Source: an uncultured Acetatifactor sp. (GTDB taxonomy: Bacteria > Bacillota > Clostridia > Lachnospirales > Lachnospiraceae). From it: a stretch of 64,000 nucleotides of DNA. The DNA lies in assembly GCA_947594835.1 (NCBI GenBank), contig CANQEH010000001.1:62001-126000 (forward strand), in the 5' to 3' direction. The notes under the pieces were generated by a model, which did no database searches, had not been told where the DNA came from, and worked only from the letters and a program-made list of their open reading frames with translations. Position numbers and translations under genes: made by a program. Of the stretch, positions 10,212 through 18,338 are shown piece by piece (positions within the stretch are counted from its first letter, which is position 1; the number at the start of each line of letters is the position of its first letter).

Positions 10212-11984
10212 ATGAGAAAAAGTGGAAGATTTAGTTATATCTTATTTTCATTTGGCAGTGCGCCGCGCCAGACGGTGCTGATGGTAGTGGTAAAAAGTGT
10301 GCTTTCTGTTTGTCCGGCGCTGTCTGCGCTTATTCTGGCGAGTTTTGTGGACGAAATCCTCGCATTGGGAAAGTGGAAGACAATATTGTTCTGGCTGTGT
10401 CTTATGTTGGGCATGGTCGGTTTTATGAAGGTGGGAGAAACGGTAGTGTCCTATATGGAAAGAGGGATCCGTATACGGAATGAAGCAAAGTTGCGAAACT
10501 TGATCTTCCAAAAGACAGAGAGACTTTCGTTCTGCGAGGTGGAAAAGGAAGAATGGCTCGCCTTGAGAAAGAGAATTATGCGGGATGTGGAAAATCGGGC
10601 TTCAGATGGACTTATGAATCAGATTGGGCTGTCTGCTTATGGAGTGAATATCATCAGCGTGGTAGCCGTCATCTCTTTTCACGTCTGGTGGATCGGCTTT
10701 GTTACGCTGCTTGTAGTTGGAATCCTGTTCTGGGTCTCAAAATCCCTGGGCCAGCAAAATTATGAGGCGTTTGAGGAGGCGGAAGAGTACAGGAGAAGAG
10801 CGGATTACCTCCACGGCATATTGACAGACAGAGAGTATGTCCAGGAGAAGACGATTTTTACGTATAAGGAGTTTGTACAAAACAGATGGCATCAGATATT
10901 TGAAAAAGCAAGAAGAATCGAGTATTGGGCACAAGTGAAGACTTTCTTGCAGGCAGGAGGTGTGAATCTGGTTACTTCTTTTTTGACCCTGGGCATCTGT
11001 GCCATCCTGTTGTTCCCTCTGACGGGAGGAAATATTTCTGCCGGAACTTATATGGCTCTTGTGTCGGCTGCATTTTCCTTAACGGAGGGGCTGGCGTGGG
11101 GGCTTTCAGGCGCGATGCAGGATCGGGAAGAGTACAGGCTGTATGGGGCTGACCTGGAGAAATTTCTACAATGGAAGGAAACAGAGACAGAACAAAAAGA
11201 AGGACAGCCAGTTCCCACGATCAACACTCTTGAGTTTCAGAATGTGTCTTTTCGATATCCCCAGGGCAAGACGGATGTTCTGCATCGTGTAAGCTTTCGG
11301 ATGGAGTGCGGGAAGCGTTATGTCCTGCTGGGGACAAATGGGGCGGGAAAGTCTACTCTTGTAAAGCTTCTGGCAGGACTATATACCAACTATGATGGGA
11401 AGATTTTGATAAACAGTACGGAACTGCGAAGCTATCCTATAGAGGAACTGCGCAGGCATATGGCGTTTGCCTTTCAAGACTTTTCCCACTACCAAGTGAG
11501 CGTTAAAGAATTTGTAAGTTTTTCGGAAGAGATGGGAAAGCATCGGGAGAAATTGGAGGATGTTCTGAAAACAGTAGGGCTTGATAGTAAAATAGAAAGC
11601 CTGTCTCTGGGGGTAGATACGCCTTTGGGCAAGATTCATGAAGAAGGAGTCGAGCTTTCGGGGGGAGAGTGGCAGCGTCTTATGATAGCCCGTAATATGC
11701 TGAAAAAAGCTGATGTGTTGGTGCTGGATGAACCGGCTGCTTCCTTAGATCCCATTGCCGAAAGGAATCTTTACCGGGAATATGAGACTTATCTGGGAGA
11801 ACGAAACGGGATATCCCTGATGATATCCCACAGGCTCGGATGTCTCAGCGGCGCAGACGAGATTTTTGTGCTGGATGAGGGGATGCTGAAGGAACAGGGG
11901 ACAAAGGAACAATTGCTGCAGGCGGGGGGATTATTATCAAAAATGTACGAGGAGCAGGAGGAATGGTATTGTGAAAAAAAGTAA
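10212..11984 (+). CDS. ABC transporter, fused permease/ATP-binding protein
   Basis: TM N-half; Walker A LLGTNGAGKSTLVKLLAG; signature LSGGEWQR; Walker B VLVLDEPAASLDP. Confidence 0.92.
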   Translation: MRKSGRFSYILFSFGSAPRQTVLMVVVKSVLSVCPALSALILASFVDEILALGKWKTILFWLCLMLGMVGFMKVGETVVSYMERGIRIRNEAKLRNLIFQKTERLSFCEVEKEEWLALRKRIMRDVENRASDGLMNQIGLSAYGVNIISVVAVISFHVWWIGFVTLLVVGILFWVSKSLGQQNYEAFEEAEEYRRRADYLHGILTDREYVQEKTIFTYKEFVQNRWHQIFEKARRIEYWAQVKTFLQAGGVNLVTSFLTLGICAILLFPLTGGNISAGTYMALVSAAFSLTEGLAWGLSGAMQDREEYRLYGADLEKFLQWKETETEQKEGQPVPTINTLEFQNVSFRYPQGKTDVLHRVSFRMECGKRYVLLGTNGAGKSTLVKLLAGLYTNYDGKILINSTELRSYPIEELRRHMAFAFQDFSHYQVSVKEFVSFSEEMGKHREKLEDVLKTVGLDSKIESLSLGVDTPLGKIHEEGVELSGGEWQRLMIARNMLKKADVLVLDEPAASLDPIAERNLYREYETYLGERNGISLMISHRLGCLSGADEIFVLDEGMLKEQGTKEQLLQAGGLLSKMYEEQEEWYCEKK

Positions 11985-13734
11985 ATATTCTGTCGCTTTT
12001 ACTTTGAAACATACTGTGCCTGTAATCTTCCGGGTGGCTCCGAAAGAGTTTTGTATCCTGTATGGGCTGTTTTTTATGAACGGTGTGCTCATGGCAGTAG
12101 GCGCACCCTGCACGCAGTTTTTGTTTGACCGTGCCAGTATCTCGGTGGGAAATGTGAAAAACCTGCCTATGCTGGTCGGAGCAGTGTTTCTTTTGTTCGG
12201 AGTGAAACTGGCGGAGATGATTTCTTCCTATATGGCCAATTTCATGGGAGAGAGCTACGACATGAAAAGCTATGGCGTACTGTATAGGCAGTTGCAGGAT
12301 AAGGCCTGTCTGACAGATCCGCAATACTATGAAGATCCAGCTGTATTACTTGCTTTAAGCAGGGCAAGGGATGGCGTGCGTAGCGTTATCCGGACCGTGA
12401 ACGTTTTTATGGATATTATCCTAAATTATGCGGCTTATTTTCTGGTCATTCTTGTCTATTTTGTTTATTTGCATCCGGCGCTTTTACTGGTAATGGTCAT
12501 TATTTTTGCAACGGTTCTTCTGGAACAGAGGATCAAAGTGGAAATTTACGCAGAGGAAGAGGAGCAGGTGTCCAAGACTGCGCAAAAAATGAACTATTAC
12601 GATACTTGTATCTGCGACCGGGCTATGGCGAAAGAGACGCGCGTTCTGGGAATTGGCACTTTTTTCCTTAAGAAGCTGCACGATTGCATGAAGGCGGCGC
12701 AGGATGAACGGACAAGGAGCAATAAAAAAATTGCAAAAATATCCTTAATCTTAGATATCGGGTTACTCTTGGAATATGCGGCAATTGTTTCACTGATGCT
12801 TATACTGATGATGCAGGGCATACTGTCGGCCGGAGGTTTCGTGGCAATCTTTAAAGCTGTGGATGAAATATTCGATATGCTGGAAAATCTTCTAGGGGGG
12901 CGTCTAGGCGATTTCGCACAACATTATGGAAAAATAAACTGTTTTTTTGATTTTATGTATTGGGAGACATCCCAAGAGTCCAAAATAAGATACGAAACTC
13001 TGGACGTACAAGATGGCGGACTGATCCGGTTGAGCAAGGTATCCTATCAATATCCGACAAGCGGGCAGATCACGCTGAGGAACATAGATTTTACTATCCG
13101 CAAGGGAGAGACCATTGCTTTGGTCGGTGAAAACGGGTCTGGAAAGTCTACATTGGCAAAATTGCTGACAGGGATGCTTTCGCCTACGGAAGGAACCATT
13201 ATTTATGATGAGAGCCTGAGGGATCGAAAGAATAAAATGTCTGCCGTGTTTCAAAATTATAACCGGTATCCGTTTTCGGTAAAGGACAGTATCTGCTTCA
13301 ATGACAACTTTGTGGACGAAGGGGTCTTAGAGCAAGCTGTGCACGTTGCTGGATTGGCGATGAGGATTGCCGGGATGGAGGAAGGATTACAGACACAGCT
13401 GATGGTGGAGTTTGGAGGGGTTGACCTATCAGGGGGAGAATGGCAGAAGCTGGCAATCGCTCGAGCTCTGTATAAGGAACACTCGTTTCTTGTGTTAGAT
13501 GAACCTACATCTGCTGTGGATCCTCTGGCGGAAATTGAAATGTACAGGCAGATTGGGGAGATGGTCACAGATAAGACGGCCTTGATCATTACCCATCGTT
13601 TGGGCTGTATCAAACTGGCCGACCGGGTTCTGGTCTTAAAAAACGGTGAAATACAGGGATGTGACACACATGAGGAGTTGTTGCACTCCTGTAAATATTA
13701 TCAGCGGATGTGGAAGGATGGTGTGATGCAGTGA
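11971..13734 (+). CDS. ABC transporter, fused permease/ATP-binding protein (partner)
   Basis: GTG start overlapping the upstream ORF; Walker A LVGENGSGKSTLAKLLTG; LSGGEWQKLAIARAL; FLVLDEPTSAVDP. Confidence 0.92.
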   Translation: MKKSKYSVAFTLKHTVPVIFRVAPKEFCILYGLFFMNGVLMAVGAPCTQFLFDRASISVGNVKNLPMLVGAVFLLFGVKLAEMISSYMANFMGESYDMKSYGVLYRQLQDKACLTDPQYYEDPAVLLALSRARDGVRSVIRTVNVFMDIILNYAAYFLVILVYFVYLHPALLLVMVIIFATVLLEQRIKVEIYAEEEEQVSKTAQKMNYYDTCICDRAMAKETRVLGIGTFFLKKLHDCMKAAQDERTRSNKKIAKISLILDIGLLLEYAAIVSLMLILMMQGILSAGGFVAIFKAVDEIFDMLENLLGGRLGDFAQHYGKINCFFDFMYWETSQESKIRYETLDVQDGGLIRLSKVSYQYPTSGQITLRNIDFTIRKGETIALVGENGSGKSTLAKLLTGMLSPTEGTIIYDESLRDRKNKMSAVFQNYNRYPFSVKDSICFNDNFVDEGVLEQAVHVAGLAMRIAGMEEGLQTQLMVEFGGVDLSGGEWQKLAIARALYKEHSFLVLDEPTSAVDPLAEIEMYRQIGEMVTDKTALIITHRLGCIKLADRVLVLKNGEIQGCDTHEELLHSCKYYQRMWKDGVMQ

Positions 13735-13809
13735 CAACAGGCCGGATCAGGCGGCTTGAAGCGAGATTTTTTCATCGTGTCTCGTCACGGGTTTCGGTCG
13801 GAATCTTGT

Positions 13810-13849
13810 CGTTTAGCAAGGATGGCGGCTGTTGATGAAAATATTTTCC
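13810..13849 (+). repeat. 40-bp direct repeat copy 2 (cgtttagcaaggatggcggctgttgatgaaaatattttcc)
   Basis: 39/40 identical to 9927..9966. Confidence 0.95.
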
Positions 13850-13869
13850 AGAAATGGCTATACGGATGC

Positions 13870-13898
13870 TTGCGCGGGGATATGCTTTGGGTTATAAT
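13870..13898 (+). promoter_or_regulatory. Putative sigma-A-type promoter for fba
   Basis: TTGCGC-17 nt-TATAAT. Confidence 0.6.
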
Positions 13899-13969
13899 GG
13901 AACCCGTAAGGAATGTTCGGTCTGATAGCCGGTCAGAATCATATCATACTAGGAAAGGTGGTAAAGACA

Positions 13970-14938
13970 ATGCCATTAGTTACAACAAAGGAGATGTTTG
14001 AGAAGGCATACAACGGCGGTTATGCAGTTGGTGCGTTCAACGTCAACAACATGGAGATCGTACAGGGCATCACGGAAGCAGCCGGCGAGCTGAACAGCCC
14101 CGTGATCCTTCAGGTTTCCAAGGGCGCAAGAGCTTATGCGAACCACACCTATCTGGTGAAGCTGGTGGAAGCTGCAGTACAGGAAAATCCCCAGATCCCC
14201 ATCGCGTTGCATCTGGATCACGGCGATACCTTCGAGGTCTGCAAGTCCTGTATCGACGGCGGATTCACTTCCGTTATGATCGACGCGTCCTCCAAGCCTT
14301 TTGAGGAGAACATTGCCTTGACCAAGCAGGTGGTAGAATATGCGCACGCGCACGGCGTGGTAGTAGAGGCTGAACTGGGCACCCTGGCAGGCGTTGAGGA
14401 TGAGGTCTGCGTAGAGTCGGGCCATGAGTCCTATACCCGCCCGGAGGAAGTGGAGGAATTTGTCTCCAGAACAGGATGCGACTCCCTGGCGATTGCAATC
14501 GGCACATCCCATGGCGCTTATAAGTTTACCGCTGCACAGTGCACCAGAAATGCCGACGGCGTTCTGGTTCCCCCGCCCCTTCGTTTCGACGTGCTGGAGG
14601 AGTGCATCAAGCGTCTTCCCGGGTTCCCCATCGTGCTGCACGGCTCCTCTTCTGTGCCCCAGGATTTTGTGAAGATGGTGAACCAGTACGGCGGCAATAT
14701 GCCCGATGCAGTCGGCATCCCGGAGGAGCAGCTGCGCAGGGCCGCAGAACTTGCTGTCTGCAAGATTAACATCGATTCCGACATCCGTCTTGCCATGACA
14801 GGTACGATCCGCAAGTATTTTGCAGAGCATCCGGATCACTTTGATCCCCGGCAGTATCTCAAGCCTGCCCGCCAGGCCGTTAAGGAGATGGTGGCTCATA
14901 AGATCGTAAATGTCCTTGGCTCCAACGGGAAAGCATAA
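13970..14938 (+). CDS. fba: Class II fructose-1,6-bisphosphate aldolase
   Basis: MPLVTTKEMFEKAYNGGYAVGAFNVNNMEIVQGI; HLDHGDTFEVCKSCIDGGFTSVMIDASS. Confidence 0.96.
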   Translation: MPLVTTKEMFEKAYNGGYAVGAFNVNNMEIVQGITEAAGELNSPVILQVSKGARAYANHTYLVKLVEAAVQENPQIPIALHLDHGDTFEVCKSCIDGGFTSVMIDASSKPFEENIALTKQVVEYAHAHGVVVEAELGTLAGVEDEVCVESGHESYTRPEEVEEFVSRTGCDSLAIAIGTSHGAYKFTAAQCTRNADGVLVPPPLRFDVLEECIKRLPGFPIVLHGSSSVPQDFVKMVNQYGGNMPDAVGIPEEQLRRAAELAVCKINIDSDIRLAMTGTIRKYFAEHPDHFDPRQYLKPARQAVKEMVAHKIVNVLGSNGKA

Positions 14939-14953
14939 AAGGAAGAACAAAGT

Positions 14954-14987
14954 CCCCCGGCTGTGGTGAAACAGCCGGGGGCTTTTT
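14954..14987 (+). terminator. Intrinsic terminator downstream of fba
   Basis: cccccggctg...cagccgggggcttttt. Confidence 0.9.
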
Positions 14988-15025
14988 GTGTTCGTCCCTG
15001 GGGGAAAATTCCCCAGAAAGGGAGG

Positions 15026-15060
15026 ATGCCAAGGAATCAGGGATTCCTTGGCATTTATTA
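15026..15060 (+). terminator. Second terminator-like hairpin
   Basis: atgccaaggaatc-agg-gattccttggcatttatt. Confidence 0.55.
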
Positions 15061-15221
15061 TGAAAAAGTTATTTGGTAAACAGTAACCTGCGGTTGGCTT
15101 TTGTGCGGCACTGCTCTTTTGTTATGGTCTTAGTATAGCCCAAAGAAATGTCTAAAAAATGTTGATTCATTGAAAAAAACTTGAATGATCTGTAAACAAA
15201 ATATGAACGGCATTTTGGGCT

Positions 15222-15743
15222 TTAGCACTTCTCCGGTTCTGGGTATTCCACGCCAAAGGTGTCCACCGTAACGCTTTCCATCACCTGGGGCTCTAAGGGC
15301 CTGTCGCTGTAATCCGTAGCGGTTTCGGCAATCTTGTTTACGACATCCATGCCCTCTATCACTTTTCCAAAAGCGGCGTAAGCGCCGTCCAGATGAGGGG
15401 CATTTTTGTGCATGATAAAGAACTGGGAACCGGCGGAGTCGGGCATCATGGAGCGGGCCATGGAGAGGACACCCTCCGTGTGCTTTAAGTCGTTGGATAC
15501 GCCGTTTTGTGCAAATTCGCCCTTGATCTGATAGCCGGGGCCGCCCATGCCGGTGCCGTCGGGACACCCGCCCTGAATCATAAAGCCTTTGATCACTCTG
15601 TGGAAGGTCAGGCCGTCATAAAACTTTTTCTGGATCAGACTGATGAAGTTGTTTACGGAGATGGGGGCCACATCGGGATAGAGCTCCAGACGGATGGAAT
15701 CTCCGCCTTTCATGGTAATGGTGACAATGGGATTTTTAGCCAT
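15222..15743 (-). CDS. Peptidyl-prolyl cis-trans isomerase (cyclophilin type)
   Basis: MAKNPIVTITMKGGDSIRLELYPDVAPISVNNFISLI...FHRVIKGFMIQGGCPDGTGMGGPGYQIKGEF. Confidence 0.95.
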   Translation of the reverse strand: MAKNPIVTITMKGGDSIRLELYPDVAPISVNNFISLIQKKFYDGLTFHRVIKGFMIQGGCPDGTGMGGPGYQIKGEFAQNGVSNDLKHTEGVLSMARSMMPDSAGSQFFIMHKNAPHLDGAYAAFGKVIEGMDVVNKIAETATDYSDRPLEPQVMESVTVDTFGVEYPEPEKC

Positions 15744-16134
15744 AGCAAGCATCCTTTCTTCGTTTTGATAGAATGATTGTACCGTAAATCTGCAGCGGCG
15801 TAAAGAGGTTTTCGGTACTTGTGGTTCCGCGTTGGAATATTGGAAACTGTTTTGCTCCGGGAGGGAATCTGCGCGGAGTTTGTAAGGAAGCGCAGGATAA
15901 GGGCAGACGGTTGACGGCTTGAAAAGTGATTTTGAATGCAAAATAGATCGACTGAAAAGCGATAAAGAAAAATCACTGAAAAGCGGAAAAGCAGTATAAC
16001 CGAAAAGGGAACTAGACAAGATAGTTTTTCTTTGCTATAATGATGCTGGATCTGAAAAACAAATCTTTCATTTTTCACGCAGTTCTGCGGAATTTTTCAC
16101 GACCAAAATTCATTTTCACAGGAGGAGTCTGCCT

Positions 16135-17100
16135 ATGACAGAAAAAAAGCCAAAAGCCCTATCCAACCGGGAGTTGAAATCCGATGTCTTTACTGCCGTT
16201 TTCAGCGAGCCTGAAAACGCCGCCATGTTGTATACTGCCCTTTCCGGCGAAGCGACAGCCCCGGAGGACATTGAAATTGCTACCCTGGAGGGTGTGCTGT
16301 TCCTGGCCCGGAAAAATGACCTGGGCTTTCTCGTAAAGGACAGAGTGCTTGTCATCAGCGAGCACCAATCCACCATCAACCCCAATATGCCCCTGCGGAG
16401 CATCCTGTACTATGGCCGCACCATGGAAAAACTATTGAAAAACCAGGATCTCTACCGGGAAAAGCTCATCCCCATCCCCACGCCGGAGTTCTATTTATTC
16501 TATAACGGTGCAAAGCCTGTACCTGAAGAAATAGTATTAAAACTTTCGGATGCATATATTGCAAAAACCAAAGAACCCATGCTAGAATTAAAAGTAAAGA
16601 TGATCAATATTAACCTCCCGGTGGGTCATAAGATCTTAGAGGAATGTATGCCGCTGTATGAATATTCCTGGTTTATCGAGCGGGTACGGCGTTACATGGA
16701 AGACGGGATGAACCGGGACACGGCGGTGACCCTTGCCATCAAGGACTGCATCCGGGAGGGGATCTTTGCAGAGTTTGTCACGAAGCATGGGACGGAGGTA
16801 GAGAATATGCTGTTTACCCAGTTTAACATGGACGACGCTTTGGCAGTGCGGTATGAGGAGGGCTTGGAGGATGGGATAGAGCGAGGGCTGGAGCGGGGGC
16901 TTACCCAGGGAAAACAGCAGCTTTTGATTCATCAGGTGTGCAGCAAGCTGCAAAAAGGAGACGCCCCGGAGAAGATCGCCGCTGACCTGCTGGCAGATGA
17001 GAATGAGATCGCCCGGATCTGCGAAGCTTATCAAGCCTGCGGGCCGGAGGAAGATACCGTCTATGAAAAGCTGGCGGGCAATCTGAGATGGCCGGAATAA
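16135..17100 (+). CDS. Rpn family recombination-promoting nuclease / putative transposase (PD-(D/E)XK)
   Basis: FTAVFSEPENAAMLYTAL...DLGFLVKDRVLVISEHQSTINPNMPLRSILYYG typical of this family. Confidence 0.8.
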   Translation: MTEKKPKALSNRELKSDVFTAVFSEPENAAMLYTALSGEATAPEDIEIATLEGVLFLARKNDLGFLVKDRVLVISEHQSTINPNMPLRSILYYGRTMEKLLKNQDLYREKLIPIPTPEFYLFYNGAKPVPEEIVLKLSDAYIAKTKEPMLELKVKMININLPVGHKILEECMPLYEYSWFIERVRRYMEDGMNRDTAVTLAIKDCIREGIFAEFVTKHGTEVENMLFTQFNMDDALAVRYEEGLEDGIERGLERGLTQGKQQLLIHQVCSKLQKGDAPEKIAADLLADENEIARICEAYQACGPEEDTVYEKLAGNLRWPE

Positions 17101-17397
17101 ATTAACCTCCCGGTGGGGCACAAGCTCCTGGGGGAATGTATGCCGCTGTATGAGGACTCCTGGTTTATCGAGCGGGTAAGGCGCTACATGGAAGACGGGA
17201 TGAACCGGGACACGGCGGTGACCCTTGCCATCAAGGACTGCATCCGGGAGGGAATCTTTGCGGAAAGAAAAGATACAGGCTTCCAGTCTGGTGGAGCGTG
17301 GCGCGTGGACAGCCATGGCTCCGATGCATATATTGCAAAAAGCCAAGGCCCCGTGTTAGAATGGAAAAGAGCGATGGATAAAAATCGCGACATTTAA
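17101..17397 (+). pseudogene. Scrambled Rpn/transposase-like remnant(s)
   Basis: 17101-17261 duplicates 16609-16770; following SDAYIAKSQGPVLEWK resembles 16537-16609 but in permuted order. Confidence 0.75.
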
Positions 17398-17413
17398 GGG
17401 CGGTCTGGAAAGC

Positions 17414-18160
17414 ATGAGTTACCTGAAAAAATATGATCTGCCGGAATCGGCGGCACTCTATATAACCGATGACCCGGAAACGGCCCGGGCGCTGCGAAAT
17501 GCACAGGAAGCCGTGCTGATTTACCTGCATGAGGGCAACCGGGGGCAGGATTTTTCGGAGTTTCTGTATGCAGTGGAGGACCCGGAGCACATAGAGCCGG
17601 AATTTGCAGACCGGGTGTACCGCCGCCAGAAGGGCCTTCCATGGGAGATTTTGCAGACAAAGCGCTGTATTGTGCGGGAGACGATCCCGGAGGATGTGGA
17701 AGATTTCTTCCTAATTTATAGTGATCCGGCCATTACAAAGTATATGGAAGGGCTTTATCCGGATCGGGAGCAGGAAAAAGAGTATATCCGGGAGTATATA
17801 GAAAAGGTCTATACCTTTTATGAGTATGGCATCTGGACGGTGCTGGAAAAGAGCGGGGGAGCAGTGATCGGCAGGGCCGGGTTTGCCTGCAGGGAGGGCT
17901 ACGAGGAGCCGGAGCTTGGGTTCATCATCGCAAGGCCCTGGCAGCGGCAGGGCTATGCGGAGGAAGTCTGCCGGGCGGTTCTTAATTACGGCTGGGAGGC
18001 GCTGGGATTCCCCTGCGTGCAGGCTATGGTGGAGCCGCGAAACGAAGCTTCCCTGAAATTGTGCGGGAAATTAGGCTTCCGGGAGACAGGCCTGGTCAAT
18101 CTGCAGGGCAAGCCGCACATCCGGCTGCTTGCCAGTCTGGGAGGAGGCGGAGGTAAATAG
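17414..18160 (+). CDS. GNAT family N-acetyltransferase
   Basis: ELGFIIARPWQRQGYAEEVCRAVLNYGWEALGFPCVQAMVEPRNEASLKLCGKLGF. Confidence 0.88.
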   Translation: MSYLKKYDLPESAALYITDDPETARALRNAQEAVLIYLHEGNRGQDFSEFLYAVEDPEHIEPEFADRVYRRQKGLPWEILQTKRCIVRETIPEDVEDFFLIYSDPAITKYMEGLYPDREQEKEYIREYIEKVYTFYEYGIWTVLEKSGGAVIGRAGFACREGYEEPELGFIIARPWQRQGYAEEVCRAVLNYGWEALGFPCVQAMVEPRNEASLKLCGKLGFRETGLVNLQGKPHIRLLASLGGGGGK

Positions 18161-18207
18161 TAACGAAAAAAAGCAAAATTTCCCCGGGAAAATGTTTATT
18201 TTTATAG

Positions 18208-18236
18208 TTGACACCCCAAAAATACAGTGATATACT
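18208..18236 (+). promoter_or_regulatory. Strong sigma-A-type promoter upstream of amt
   Basis: TTGACA-17 nt-TATACT. Confidence 0.7.
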
Positions 18237-18248
18237 CACACATAAGCA

Positions 18249-18281
18249 AAGGCGCTGCGGGATTCCCGCAGTGCCTTTTTT
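18249..18281 (+). terminator. Intrinsic terminator hairpin immediately after the amt promoter
   Basis: aggcgctgcggg-att-cccgcagtgccttttttt, one G-U wobble. Confidence 0.75.
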
Positions 18282-18338
18282 GTCCGGTAGATCCATGCGC
18301 GCAGCCAGACAAAACAGCGAAAACGAGGAGGAAAGATT

